Assembly: GCA_027067055.1 (NCBI GenBank)
Contig: JAMOMK010000134.1
Location: 1-64,000, forward strand
Source: Lysobacterales bacterium
Lineage (GTDB): Bacteria > Pseudomonadota > Gammaproteobacteria > Xanthomonadales > Marinicellaceae
Direction: 5' to 3'
DNA: 64,000 nt
How positions within the stretch are numbered: position 1 is the first letter of the stretch; each line of letters starts with the position of its first letter. The notes beneath the pieces are model-generated. The model made no database searches. It worked only from the letters and a program-made list of their open reading frames with translations, and had not been told where the DNA came from. A program made the position numbers and the translations under genes. This document shows, in pieces, positions 43,903-53,678 of the stretch.

Positions 43903-44160
43903 ATGAAAAAATTAATTTTAATAACAGCAGTTTTGTCATTTGTAGTATATGCAGGCAATTCAGGTAAACCCCAACTTGTTCAAGTACAATCACGAGCAAT
44001 TCAGATGGATAAAGCCTCGGTAAGAAATAACATGGCTCAACGTGAAATACCTAGCCCAACCCGTCATCAGACGGTGTTGACTAAAAATGCTGATGGTACG
44101 CTTTCATATCAATGCAAACAAAAACACAACCACCACCTAGAGAAGAAGGTACTCAAATGA
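43903..44160 (+). CDS. Small secreted protein upstream of the metalloprotease
   Basis: 85 residues from the ATG at 43903, which has AGGA upstream. A signal peptide (KLILITAVLSFVVYA, cleavage near 18) leads to a short mature chain with no clear domain. It ends HNHHLEKKVLK with one Cys (SYQCKQ). Its TGA overlaps the ATG of the next gene (ATGA), so the two are translated together. A role as propeptide, inhibitor or substrate of the protease is only a guess. Confidence 0.6.
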   Translation: MKKLILITAVLSFVVYAGNSGKPQLVQVQSRAIQMDKASVRNNMAQREIPSPTRHQTVLTKNADGTLSYQCKQKHNHHLEKKVLK

Positions 44161-46424
44161 AAAAGCTTATAGTCTTATCGTTATTATTGACAAACTTTGT
44201 TAATGCACTTGAATTAAACAATGGGCAAACCGTTTCATTTGAATTAAGTGGTCAATCATTAAGCTCGAATATTTACATTGATGTTCCTGCCGATGCAACC
44301 ACGTTAAAGGTTGAAACTGAGAATGGAGTAAGTGGTTCTGACTTCGATTTATTTATGCGATATGGATCTGACTTTACTGGTACAGATTTTCCAAGCCTTA
44401 ATGCAGAAACTGATTATTCTTCAGGTGGTCCTGATGCAGATGAATTTTTCACTATATCAACTGCATTAAACAAGCCTCTTAAAGCTGGTCGCTGGTATAT
44501 CGCCGTACTAAACTTTAACACAACAAGTGAAAACATTAGCCTAACGGCAACTTATAATAGTGATGCCCTGTCTCAACCACAAATACATTTTATCTTTGAC
44601 CAAGATACAGTTATTGGCAGTGATGAACCTTGTGATATTGCTGGGTGGAATGATACAACACCTGTATCGCCTGTTTCTGGAAATAATGCTACCACCCGCG
44701 GACAACAACGCAAAAATGCAGTGCTAAAAGCTGCCGAGTTAATGACACAGAACCTACAATCAACTGTACCATTAACTATTCAAGGCTGTTGGCCCAATGA
44801 TTTAGAAACATCTCAAGAGTCTGCTGTGCTGGCTAATGCAGGGGCACGAACCTTTGTTTTTAATTCTTCAGGGTTAATCCCAAACACTTGGTATCCAGTC
44901 GCATTAGCAGAGAGGCAAGCAGGGACAAATGCCTGCAAATTCATTGGAGGAAACTGTGACACACATTCAATATTGATTAATTTCAATCCAAAAATTGACA
45001 CTGATGCAGGTTTAGGTAGCACTCGTTGGTATTATGGAATAAATACTCCAGCATCAGGTCAAGATGCTGATTTTATCTCTACAGCATTACATGAAATGGC
45101 TCACGGGCTTGGGTTTTCTTCTGCTATACATATATCGGATGAAGATTTTACAACTACATGCCCTGGCGGTGTCGAAGTTACTCATGTTAATGGAACAATG
45201 CTCTGTAACAAAATTGATATTTTCTCTAGCTTTTTAGTCGAACATAATCAAGATGATTCATTAACGTCATTAAGTGACATGACAACTGATGCGTTAAGAG
45301 AGCAAGCTATGACAAATGGAGGACGATTGTTATGGAATTCTATAGAGTCTGCCGCTTCTGAATTTAACACTTTAAACAACGTCCGTCTAGGTCTTGTTCA
45401 ACTTTACGCCCCAACAGAGATAGAACCAGGCTCATCTGTTTCACATTTAAGCCGTGCATATCGCGAACTTATGGAGCCGATACAAGATGAAAACTTAAGA
45501 GAACTAAAGCTTGCAACCTCAATGCTTTGGGATATTGGTTGGGACCCTCGGCCAAAAAATACTATTGCCAATACCATTGCTCCTGGCATGTATTTCGATA
45601 AGGCTAAAAATGGACATGGCTTTGTGATAGAACCTATAACAACAAATAATGGAATCGTTTATTTTACCGTCTTTTATACCTACAAAGAAGATGGTACCTC
45701 AGAATGGTATACGTCCTTATCAACTTTAGAAAATAAAGTTCTTAATGTAGACCTAAATACAAGCGAAAGCGATGGTGGATTAGTGCGCTTTATACATGAC
45801 TTTACAGTTGACCCTGTTGGGGCAACTAGCCCTAATATTATTGACACCAGTATTGGCACTAGCTCATTGAAAATTGACTTTAACAGTACCGCAACGACAA
45901 ACTCTAGTGCTTGTAATGATGGTACGAGTCGAGGTGATAACCAAGCCGTAGCAAATTGGACTATTGGCACACAATCTGGTGAATGGTGTATTGAGCCTAT
46001 AGCTAATGTTATTGGCAATGAACCGGCTGATGATTTTGGTGCACAATGGTGGGCAGGTATTGATGATGATGGCTGGGGAATTTCCCTAACATTTGCAGGA
46101 GAATCTCCAAGCACTGCAGTAGTAACTTTGTATTATTTTGATGCAAGTGGCTCACCTCGCTGGGTACAAGGTGCACAATCAGGATTTGAAGTTGGCAATG
46201 AAATTACATTTGATATGCAAGAGTTTAATGGCTATGCTCGCAATGCAACAGCAATAGCCCCAACAACTGTATCAGCAGGTTCGTTATCCATTACAATAAA
46301 TGCTAAAGCAGGTAACCTAAGCGATGGTAGTTTAACATTAGATGTTAATTACCAAGGATCAGAAGGTGGCAATTGGTCTAGAAGCAATCTCCCAATCACT
46401 TTAATTACTAATCCTCACAATTGA
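44157..46424 (+). CDS. Secreted metalloprotease with PPC domain and tandem C-terminal repeats
   Basis: 755 residues from the ATG at 44157 (AGAAGG site), chosen because MKKLIVLSLLLTNFVNA is a clean signal peptide and it overlaps the upstream stop. A PPC-like pre-peptidase domain follows (about 22-125, with PADATTLKVETENGVSGSDFDLFMRYG). The catalytic block is FISTALHEMAHGLGF: H312-E313-x-x-H316. No His lies at the usual metzincin third position, so the subclass is uncertain. After about residue 465 come two related beta-rich modules: GHGFVIEP ... FYTYKEDGTSEWYTS and WWAGIDDDGWGISLTF ... LYYFDASGSPRWVQG. Modules of this G-W-G ... Y-Y-x-D-A-S-G type are seen in secreted gammaproteobacterial proteins. 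Confidence 0.8.
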   Translation: MKKLIVLSLLLTNFVNALELNNGQTVSFELSGQSLSSNIYIDVPADATTLKVETENGVSGSDFDLFMRYGSDFTGTDFPSLNAETDYSSGGPDADEFFTISTALNKPLKAGRWYIAVLNFNTTSENISLTATYNSDALSQPQIHFIFDQDTVIGSDEPCDIAGWNDTTPVSPVSGNNATTRGQQRKNAVLKAAELMTQNLQSTVPLTIQGCWPNDLETSQESAVLANAGARTFVFNSSGLIPNTWYPVALAERQAGTNACKFIGGNCDTHSILINFNPKIDTDAGLGSTRWYYGINTPASGQDADFISTALHEMAHGLGFSSAIHISDEDFTTTCPGGVEVTHVNGTMLCNKIDIFSSFLVEHNQDDSLTSLSDMTTDALREQAMTNGGRLLWNSIESAASEFNTLNNVRLGLVQLYAPTEIEPGSSVSHLSRAYRELMEPIQDENLRELKLATSMLWDIGWDPRPKNTIANTIAPGMYFDKAKNGHGFVIEPITTNNGIVYFTVFYTYKEDGTSEWYTSLSTLENKVLNVDLNTSESDGGLVRFIHDFTVDPVGATSPNIIDTSIGTSSLKIDFNSTATTNSSACNDGTSRGDNQAVANWTIGTQSGEWCIEPIANVIGNEPADDFGAQWWAGIDDDGWGISLTFAGESPSTAVVTLYYFDASGSPRWVQGAQSGFEVGNEITFDMQEFNGYARNATAIAPTTVSAGSLSITINAKAGNLSDGSLTLDVNYQGSEGGNWSRSNLPITLITNPHN

Positions 46425-46502
46425 TATATGCTGATTTCATTTAATTTTGCGAGGTTATTAAAATGACTAGATTGCATGGCATAATACGTAGCAAGTGCAG
46501 TA

Positions 46503-46861
46503 TTATTTTCGTAGCGACCGATTTTTGGGCAAGTTAGCAACATAAGAGTTAATCGCAGGAATATACGCTTCATTCCATTTTGCCAAAATTTCTGACAACG
46601 GGGGTTCAGATGTGTTTACTGGTGTATAAGTTAAGGCTACTTGCGGACAACCCAAAGATGTGCCTCTTGAATTTTTTGCCTGATTTATAGCTTCGATGGT
46701 TGCAGCTGTTGTTCCATAACGCATTTGATAGGAAATATTGGCTTCATTTTCAGAAGTGCCATAATCCAGCTGGCATGGCAGATTAATTTGTGCAGTGAGT
46801 ATGTAGCAATAAAAAACAATTGTAAAAGTATAAAATATTTTGTAGCTTGAAATTTTTTCAT
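46503..46861 (-). pseudogene. Frameshifted gene for a small secreted protein
   Basis: On the minus strand the ATG at 46859-46861 opens a signal peptide (MKKFQATKYFILLQLFFIATYS) in one frame. The following frame, shifted by one base near 46795, continues AQINLPCQLDYGTSENEAN and then runs open to a stop at 46503 (about 90 residues more, rich in Asn and Thr, one CPQV Cys). Together they make a complete 115-residue secreted protein, so the frameshift is either real or a sequencing error. I do not recognise the family. Confidence 0.5.
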
Positions 46862-47158
46862 AAAGTTGGTAGCGATTTACTCATTTTAACTAGGAGTCTA
46901 GCGAAGGAAAGCTGATTTAAAGGCTACTTTTCACTAATTTGAGGCGAGTAGTCACTCTATTTAATGAAAATTAGGGAGAAATACACCAAATCTAACTTTT
47001 CTGCAGTAGATTTTCTATTCCCAGACAAGGCTCCCAGGAGCTTAAATTTATTCAAGTATATCATACCTATAACAATTCAAAAACACAATCTTATCAAATG
47101 CTCTACCCCATTGATGTGTGTCAATTGATTTTATGGTTTTGGGTGGGTTGGTGCAGAG
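46862..47158. other. Intergenic region downstream of galU
   Basis: About 300 bp between the start of the frameshifted gene and the end of galU. No gene, terminator or repeat stands out. Confidence 0.35.
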
Positions 47159-48028
47159 CTAGTCGAGCCTTTCAATAAATTTAGCAACATTTTTACCAAT
47201 ATCTTCATCTTCTAAAGCACAATCAATGGTCGCTTGAACGTAGCCTAGTTTATGTCCACAATCGTATCGCTTTCCATCAAGAGTAGCTGCATAAAGATTT
47301 TTGGGCTTTTTTAGCAACTGTGCTAAAGCGTCAGTTAATTGTATTTCACCCCCTTTATCACTTTGAGTAGTTTCAAGCAAGTCAAAAACTTCAGGGGATA
47401 AAACATATCGCCCTATTACACCCAAATCACTGGGAGCATCAGCTAAACGTGGCTTCTCAACAATCATCTTAATTTCATTTGTTGAACTATCAGCATCACC
47501 AATATCTACAATTCCATATTGTGAAACACGCTCATCTTCCACTTGTTCAACAGAAATAACACTAGCATTTTTTTCAATAGCAGCATCAATTAATTGAGTC
47601 GTAGCATTATTGCCATTAGGCTTTATAAAATCATCGGCTAGAATAACCGCAAAATATTCATCTCCAACAATATCTTTTGCCTGTAAAACTGCGTGACCCA
47701 AGCCCAAAGGTTCGCCTTGTGGAACAAACACACGAGTAATTTCATTGGGAATAGTATGTAACTTATCCAATAAGTGTTGTTTTCCTTCTTTAAAAAATTT
47801 CTCACGCAATAAAGGCTTTGGATCGAAGTGACCACTAATCGCATGTTTACTGGCACTGGTGATAAATATCAATGTTGTGATACCTGCTTCAATAGCCTCT
47901 TCAACGGCATATTGAATCAAGGGTTTATCAATGATTGGCAACATTTCTTTTGGAATAGATTTAGTAGCGGGAAGAAATCGTGTTCCCATGCCACCAACAG
48001 GAAATACAGCTTTTGTAATTTTTTTCAT
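47159..48028 (-). CDS. galU: UTP-glucose-1-phosphate uridylyltransferase
   Basis: 289 residues, usual GalU length. The nucleotidyltransferase motif is FPVGGMGTRFLPATKSIPKEMLPI with the Lys of PKEMLPI, and EKPRLADAPSDLGVIGRYVL follows; the C-terminal helix starts near DCGHKLGYVQATID. It makes UDP-glucose from UTP and glucose-1-phosphate, supplying sugar nucleotides for envelope polysaccharide. Its start overlaps the end of the wbpM-like gene by 4 bases (ATGA), so it is the last gene of the lapA-lapB-wecA-wbpM-galU unit. Confidence 0.95.
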   Translation of the reverse strand: MKKITKAVFPVGGMGTRFLPATKSIPKEMLPIIDKPLIQYAVEEAIEAGITTLIFITSASKHAISGHFDPKPLLREKFFKEGKQHLLDKLHTIPNEITRVFVPQGEPLGLGHAVLQAKDIVGDEYFAVILADDFIKPNGNNATTQLIDAAIEKNASVISVEQVEDERVSQYGIVDIGDADSSTNEIKMIVEKPRLADAPSDLGVIGRYVLSPEVFDLLETTQSDKGGEIQLTDALAQLLKKPKNLYAATLDGKRYDCGHKLGYVQATIDCALEDEDIGKNVAKFIERLD

Positions 48029-49893
48029 TTATTTATTTGTTGAGGTTTGTTTTTTTCGACCAGAGTCAGATGGGCTTGATGCACAAATTCTGGCACTAAT
48101 TTTTTTATATAATTAGTTAAGTTTTCTTGTTCAAAATTAGTTGCACATTTAATGGCATTATCAAGCTGACGTTCAAAGTCAGCAATATGTTTTATTGAAG
48201 AGGAAATGTGAAAAATCTTTTTATGACAGGTGTGATTAAGTTTTTCTACATCGTAGTATAGTTGTTCATGTAATTTTTCACCTGCCCTTAAGCCAGTTAC
48301 CGTTACTTTTATATCTTTATCTGGCACTTTACCTGACAAACTTATCATTCGATTGGCTAAGCTCATGATACTGATGGGCTTGCCCATATCTAAAACATGA
48401 ATATCACCCTGTGAACCCAATGCCATGGCTTGTACAATTAACTGACAAGCTTCCTTGATAGTCATAAAATAGCGCGTCATCTCCTCATGCGTAACTGTCA
48501 CTGGTCCACCTTTTGCTATTTGTTCTTTAAACAATGGCACAACACTTCCTGCTGAACCCAGTACATTACCAAAGCGAACAATGACATAATCTGTTTTGGA
48601 TTGATTGTTTTTAAATTGGCAATAAGTTTCAGCTATGCGCTTGGTCGCGCCCATAATACTATAAGGATTAACGGCCTTGTCAGTGGAAACAAGCACCATT
48701 CTTTCTGTTTTAAATTGGTCACAACAATCAACAATATTTTTAGTTCCTTTGACATTATTGATAAAACCTTCACAAGGCATTTGTTCCAATAATGGCACAT
48801 GTTTATAAGCGGCTGCATGAAAAACTATATCTGGCTTTATCCGAGAAAATACATGGAACAAATGAACTTTATCAGTCACATTTGCCAATAAACTTTGAAC
48901 GATTAAATCATTGTTTTGGTCTTTTATCTCTCGATCAATTTGGTATAAATTAAATTCTGAATGATCAACAATACATAAACTCTTGAGATCAAGCTTAGCT
49001 AACTGCCTCGCTAATTCCGATCCAATTGACCCGCCTCCGCCTGTTATTAGTACCGATTTTCCTTGGACTTTTTTAGCAACATTTGACCAGTCAATATCAA
49101 CTTTATCACGTCCTAACAAATCATCAATTGTCACTGGCAACAATGATGAAATTTCAAATCCATTTTCTGTCATTTTATCCAAATTGGGTAAAGTTAATAG
49201 TTTACATTGGGTTGTTAAGTTTTTATCAACAATAACTTTCATTTGCTTAGGTGTCATATCTTCTTGAGTAACAACTATAGTTTCAATACCTTTATCCTTG
49301 CAAATTTTATCTAAGCGACTCACCTGTCCTAATACCTTTACTCCACGAAGGTTAGCTCCTTTATATTGCTCATCATCCTCTACAATGCCAACAACATCAT
49401 AAAGGCCAGAGGCATTCGCATGGCGGATGAACATATCGGCTAAACGGCCAGCGCCAACCAATAGTACTTTTTGTTTGTTGTCATGGCTGGTTTTCAAATG
49501 AGAATCTTTTATTGCCCGATAAGCCAAACGAGGAATCCCCCAAAGCAAAGTAAGAATCAAAGGATACATTAACAACACTGAACGAGGAACGCCATCCGCA
49601 CGATAGATTAGGAACAAGATAAAACCAATAACAAAAGTCCCTGTGACTGCCGATTTGGCAATATTAATTAAATCAGGCATGCTGGCAAATCGCCATAAAC
49701 CACGATATAAGTTAAAATAATGGGCAATGATGCCCTGAATGACGATGACTAATACAATTTCAACATTCATGTACTCAATTGCAGGAGAATCTGGCCAAAT
49801 ACTGTAGCGAATAGCATAACTGATGATCCATGCAGCCCATGTCATGACTAAATCATGTAAAACAACCGTTGCTCTTGGATGGAATATTTTCAT
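48025..49893 (-). CDS. Membrane nucleoside-diphosphate-sugar 4,6-dehydratase (WbpM/CapD family)
   Basis: 622 residues from the ATG at 49893 (MKIFHPRATVVLHDL); a TTG ten codons earlier is open but would overlap the upstream gene. Four N-terminal membrane helices span about 10-110. An NAD-like Rossmann region follows (VLLVGAGRLADMF), then the dehydratase domain with SVLITGGGGSIGSELARQL, SLLANVTDKVHLFHVF and NPYSIMGATKRIAET. In this family Met stands where SDR enzymes have Tyr, with the Lys retained. It dehydrates UDP-GlcNAc or a related sugar for O-antigen or capsule building, at the cytoplasmic membrane face. Confidence 0.9.
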   Translation of the reverse strand: MKIFHPRATVVLHDLVMTWAAWIISYAIRYSIWPDSPAIEYMNVEIVLVIVIQGIIAHYFNLYRGLWRFASMPDLINIAKSAVTGTFVIGFILFLIYRADGVPRSVLLMYPLILTLLWGIPRLAYRAIKDSHLKTSHDNKQKVLLVGAGRLADMFIRHANASGLYDVVGIVEDDEQYKGANLRGVKVLGQVSRLDKICKDKGIETIVVTQEDMTPKQMKVIVDKNLTTQCKLLTLPNLDKMTENGFEISSLLPVTIDDLLGRDKVDIDWSNVAKKVQGKSVLITGGGGSIGSELARQLAKLDLKSLCIVDHSEFNLYQIDREIKDQNNDLIVQSLLANVTDKVHLFHVFSRIKPDIVFHAAAYKHVPLLEQMPCEGFINNVKGTKNIVDCCDQFKTERMVLVSTDKAVNPYSIMGATKRIAETYCQFKNNQSKTDYVIVRFGNVLGSAGSVVPLFKEQIAKGGPVTVTHEEMTRYFMTIKEACQLIVQAMALGSQGDIHVLDMGKPISIMSLANRMISLSGKVPDKDIKVTVTGLRAGEKLHEQLYYDVEKLNHTCHKKIFHISSSIKHIADFERQLDNAIKCATNFEQENLTNYIKKLVPEFVHQAHLTLVEKNKPQQINK

Positions 49894-49903
49894 AACAACG
49901 ATT

Positions 49904-50911
49904 TTACCTAATAAAACGTTCAAATTTTGTTTTATTGTGAAAATTAAACCAATAAATACTTAAAATAATTGCTTCAGCTACTAAAACCATAAACATTAGC
50001 GTTTGATTTACATTCAGGTATCTAAGATATAAAGTAATTGCCGTAATAATAAAAGAGGTGAAAGCATAATAAATGGATGTCTTAGCATGAGATTTCCCTG
50101 ATAGAATTAATGCTTGATAAAGGTGTAAATTATGCGCTTGTGTCATGGGCTGTTTAAACTTTATCCTTACCAACAAGGTCAATGTGGCATCAACAATAAA
50201 AACCAAATGAAAGCTAATCACAACAAACTCATCAAATATTCCTTGAGAAATACCATACAAAGCTACAACAGCAATCAAAAAAGATAAAGACAGACTTCCT
50301 GAATCCCCCATAAACATTTTCGCCCGTGGAAAATTAAATAATAAAAATGAAAAAAGACAAGCTATTACAAATAAAAGATAAAGTAAGTTAATAATTCCCA
50401 TGTTAGAAAAAAATATAAAATACAAGGTATAACCCAATAAAGCTATTAGAGCATGAAGCACAGCCATGCCATCAGCTCCATCCATGAAATTAAATAAATT
50501 CATCCACCAAATAACACCAAGCAAATACACAAACATTAACACTGCATTGCTTATTTCAACATCAAAATACAATAGAACGACAGAAGCAGAGACTAAAGAA
50601 ATAATAAGCAGTCTTAATTTAACCGAAAGATTCCTAAAATCATCATAAGCACCAATAACAATTAATATAATTAACGCAGCGATTAATAAGGGAGAAAAAA
50701 ACAGAGTCATAGGAGACATAAATACTGTAAAGAAAACAATCGGCAGCATAAAAACAATTCCTGCTGAAGTTGGTTTAACGACAGCATGTGATTTTCTTTC
50801 TTCATCTGGCCTATCAAACCACTGAAATTTATAACTTAGTTTAAGATATAAAAAGAGAAGTATGACTGTAGTAACAAACCCAATGAGTGGAAAAACTAAC
50901 AGCACACCCAC
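49904..50911 (-). CDS. Polyprenyl-phosphate glycosyl-1-phosphate transferase (WecA/WbpL family)
   Basis: 335 residues, with roughly ten membrane helices. The conserved loops are visible: RPDEERKSHAVVKPTSAGIVFML, GAYDDFRNL (the Asp pair), WWMNLFNFMDGADGM and FPRAKMFMGDSGSLSL, then AHNLHLYQAL near the C-terminus. It moves a sugar-1-phosphate from its UDP carrier to undecaprenyl phosphate, the first step of O-antigen or related polysaccharide synthesis. The gene sits directly after lapB (adjacent bases) and before the dehydratase gene in the same operon, giving a matching substrate supply. Confidence 0.9.
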   Translation of the reverse strand: MGVLLVFPLIGFVTTVILLFLYLKLSYKFQWFDRPDEERKSHAVVKPTSAGIVFMLPIVFFTVFMSPMTLFFSPLLIAALIILIVIGAYDDFRNLSVKLRLLIISLVSASVVLLYFDVEISNAVLMFVYLLGVIWWMNLFNFMDGADGMAVLHALIALLGYTLYFIFFSNMGIINLLYLLFVIACLFSFLLFNFPRAKMFMGDSGSLSLSFLIAVVALYGISQGIFDEFVVISFHLVFIVDATLTLLVRIKFKQPMTQAHNLHLYQALILSGKSHAKTSIYYAFTSFIITAITLYLRYLNVNQTLMFMVLVAEAIILSIYWFNFHNKTKFERFIR

Positions 50912-52090
50912 TTATTCAGTCTCCAACCCATAAATTGGTTTAACAGAACCCCAAGATTTACAACTTGGACATTGCCAATGCATATTTTTGGCTCCAAAAC
51001 CACATTTTCGACACCGATGATTGGGCTTTTTTGCCAACAACTTATTAACTAACTGTTCAAGCACTTCAAACCTTGTACTCTCTTTATCTTCTTTTTTTGA
51101 ATTCTCAACGCTAAGTTTAAGTAATAAATCCAAACCTCTAACGGATGGCTTATTTATCAATTGTTCTTCAACAAATTTTTCAGCTGCCTCTATTCCTTCT
51201 GTTTTTTTAACCATTTGAGCAAGAACCAAAACGGGAGAAATACCTTGATAACTTTTAATGAATTCCAACAAAAATACTTTAAAATTATCACATTTTTTTA
51301 TTTCTTGGTAACAACCGGATAAATCTTGTAAGTACTCTGAGGCATAAATATCATCAAATTCCAACGCTTGATGGTAAGCAGTAATCGCTTTTTTCCACTT
51401 TTTTGCTTGTTTAAATTCACGGGCTTCAATTAATTTTGCACGGACACACTTTGGATTAACACTTAATGCTGCATTTAAATAAGATTGGGCTTTCTTAATA
51501 TTTTTTGCTTGTAAGCACTTTTCAGCCAATTCACAGTTGAAATGAGCTATTTCATTTTGCATTTTTCTATTCGAAACCTTCTCATAGCGTGCTGCTGTGT
51601 TAATTGCTTCAATCCAATCTTGTTCTTGTTGATAGACTTCGCATAATGAAAACAAGGCTTCAGGTGTATAGGCTTCAATTTCCACTAATTCAGTAAACAA
51701 AACCTCTGCTCTATCCAACAAACCAGCGCTCATATAATCTTTCCCCATTGCAAGTAATGCTTTAGTACGGTATTTTTCTGGCAAGTTTGGTTTAGAAATT
51801 AAAGATTGGTGTAATTTTATCGCCTTATCAACTTCTCCTTTACGGCGATAAAGATTGCCTAACGCGAGTTGCGGTTCGAAAGTTTCTGATGAAGATTTTG
51901 CTAACTCAATAAAAACATCAATGGCTTTATCAGAATCATCATCAAGTAAATAATTTAATCCCTTGAAATAACTGTGATTAAGCTTATCAAGACGCTTAAG
52001 ATTCTCACGTTGGATACGGTATTTGTTGAAATTAATTCCAACCATTATTCCAACTAATGCCACAAGAATGAGTGCAAAAAATTCAATCAT
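50912..52090 (-). CDS. lapB: LapB (YciM), TPR regulator of LPS synthesis
   Basis: 392 residues. One N-terminal membrane helix (MIEFFALILVALVGIMVGI) is followed by nine or so TPR-like repeats (for example NSYFKGLNYLLDDDSDKAIDVFIEL and PQLALGNLYRRKGEVDKAIKL). The C-terminal rubredoxin-like zinc finger is CRKCGFGAKNMHWQCPSCKSWG. LapB promotes FtsH-dependent degradation of LpxC and thus limits lipid A synthesis. It overlaps lapA by 8 bases and abuts the wecA-like gene, placing regulator and polysaccharide genes in one unit. Confidence 0.94.
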   Translation of the reverse strand: MIEFFALILVALVGIMVGINFNKYRIQRENLKRLDKLNHSYFKGLNYLLDDDSDKAIDVFIELAKSSSETFEPQLALGNLYRRKGEVDKAIKLHQSLISKPNLPEKYRTKALLAMGKDYMSAGLLDRAEVLFTELVEIEAYTPEALFSLCEVYQQEQDWIEAINTAARYEKVSNRKMQNEIAHFNCELAEKCLQAKNIKKAQSYLNAALSVNPKCVRAKLIEAREFKQAKKWKKAITAYHQALEFDDIYASEYLQDLSGCYQEIKKCDNFKVFLLEFIKSYQGISPVLVLAQMVKKTEGIEAAEKFVEEQLINKPSVRGLDLLLKLSVENSKKEDKESTRFEVLEQLVNKLLAKKPNHRCRKCGFGAKNMHWQCPSCKSWGSVKPIYGLETE

Positions 52091-52388
52091 TACGATTTTC
52101 TAAGCGCTTTTGCTGTAGTAATTGCACATTACTTCGATTTAATTTCCTTATTTGAGCTTTTAATGGCATATAAAAACTGAATAATGCAATAAGCAGTCCA
52201 ATTAATAAACCAAGAAAAACAGTAGCTACAACAATAAATCCAAGTGACAACTCTAATTTAAAGAGGTACAAGTCTAGAAGGACTTCTTGATTATTTAAGC
52301 CACTCATTGCAATAGAAAAAGCAACAATTGCCAAAGCGACAATAAATAAAAATAAACGTTTGAAAATTAACATATAGGATAAATTCAT
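52083..52388 (-). CDS. lapA: LapA, DUF1049 membrane protein
   Basis: 101 residues. Two hydrophobic helices, about 6-26 (LFLFIVALAIVAFSIAMSG) and 44-66 (GFIVVATVFLGLLIGLLIALFSF), are followed by a basic coiled-coil end (MPLKAQIRKLNRSNVQLLQQKR). This is the LapA/DUF1049 layout, and the gene is paired with lapB as usual. It is the first gene of the envelope operon; about 48 bp separate it from the sigma-factor gene on the same strand. Confidence 0.88.
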   Translation of the reverse strand: MNLSYMLIFKRLFLFIVALAIVAFSIAMSGLNNQEVLLDLYLFKLELSLGFIVVATVFLGLLIGLLIALFSFYMPLKAQIRKLNRSNVQLLQQKRLENRND

Positions 52389-52436
52389 ACCAATAGAGAT
52401 GTCATTATAACAAATTAAGATTAAATTTCTATAGCC

Positions 52437-53669
52437 TTATGCATTGCAATCTTTTATTGTCTTTAGCTTTTTTGACAAATGGTTTTTTATTGTTGTATTA
52501 TGGCATAAAGTTATTGCCTTTTTGAAGCATGTTTTCGCTTTGTCATACTGTTTAACTTTAACCAACAACTCTGCTTTGACGACATAAAAAGGATGATATT
52601 TTAATAATTCATCATCAATAAAAGACAATTGATTTAACACCTGTTGCACTGAAGCAATGTGAGATAGAGCCATAAGTTGATTAAGCTTGATGATTGCTGA
52701 AGGATTAATCTTAAGTAGTTCATCATAGAGTAAGACAATTTGATGCCAATCCGTTTCTTCAAAGTCACTTGCCTCACAATGTAATGCACTAATTGCTGCT
52801 TGTATTTGATAACTACCGAGTTGTTTTTGCTTTAATGCAGATTGTACGAGTTGTATACCCTGCTCAATTTGATCTTTATTCCATAAATTTCTGTCTTGTT
52901 GTTCCAGTGGAACAAACTCACCTTGTTGATTATAGCGTACTTTTTTTCTTGAATCATGCAATAACATCAAAGCCAACAATCCTTTAACTTCAGCCTCTTG
53001 CGGACAAATTTTAAAGAGAATTTGTGTTAATCGTATTGCTTCATCACATAGCTTATGACGAATAGGCTTATCACCACACGATGCCGCATAGCCTTCATTG
53101 AAGATTAAATACAATACTTTCAATACTGCGTCCAATCGTTGAGGAAAATCTTCTTTTTCAGGAATTTTATAGGCAATTCCTGCTTGTTTTATTTTCCTTT
53201 TCCCGCGTACCATTCTTTGTGCCATGGTTTCTGTTTTTAGTAAAAAGGCTTTGGCTATTTCCTGTGTGGTTAAACCGCCCAATAATCTTAAAGTTAAAGC
53301 AACTGATACCGATGAATCGATGGCTGGATGACAGCAAGTGAAGATTAGACGCAATCGTTCATCAGGAATTGCAAAATCGTCTTCTTTGGTGTCGGTCTGT
53401 GTATCCAATTCTAATAGTTGTTGGTATTGTTGCTGTTTACAAGAAAAATTTTGAGCACGGCGAATTTTATCTAAGGCTTTATGTTTGGCTGTTGTGAACA
53501 ACCAGGCTTGAGGATTGTTTGGGACACCATTTTTCTGCCAGTGAATCAAAGCTGATTCAAGCGCATCTTGCATGGCATCTTCTGCCAAGTCCAAATCTTG
53601 CAAATAATTGCTTAATAAAGCAACGATTTGTCCCCAATGGTTTTTGATGATAGTGTTGAGTGATTTCAT
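52437..53669 (-). CDS. ECF42-type RNA polymerase sigma factor
   Basis: 410 residues. The N-terminal ECF sigma-2 and sigma-4 regions are seen as DLDLAEDAMQDALESALIHW, NPQAWLFTTAKHKALDKIRR and GLTTQEIAKAFLLKTETMAQRMVRGK. A large C-terminal helical, TPR-like region (about 190-400) follows, as in the ECF42 group. This group has no anti-sigma partner but is paired with a DGPF/YCII gene; here that gene lies 99 bp upstream on the same strand. The extension is thought to bind or regulate the sigma domain. Target promoters are unknown. Confidence 0.9.
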   Translation of the reverse strand: MKSLNTIIKNHWGQIVALLSNYLQDLDLAEDAMQDALESALIHWQKNGVPNNPQAWLFTTAKHKALDKIRRAQNFSCKQQQYQQLLELDTQTDTKEDDFAIPDERLRLIFTCCHPAIDSSVSVALTLRLLGGLTTQEIAKAFLLKTETMAQRMVRGKRKIKQAGIAYKIPEKEDFPQRLDAVLKVLYLIFNEGYAASCGDKPIRHKLCDEAIRLTQILFKICPQEAEVKGLLALMLLHDSRKKVRYNQQGEFVPLEQQDRNLWNKDQIEQGIQLVQSALKQKQLGSYQIQAAISALHCEASDFEETDWHQIVLLYDELLKINPSAIIKLNQLMALSHIASVQQVLNQLSFIDDELLKYHPFYVVKAELLVKVKQYDKAKTCFKKAITLCHNTTIKNHLSKKLKTIKDCNA

Positions 53670-53678
53670 GATAATTTT

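Noticed and set aside
47159-52388. The lapA-to-galU unit as a complete O-antigen cluster
   Set aside because: It has only an initiating transferase, a dehydratase and GalU; no glycosyltransferases, flippase or polymerase are present.
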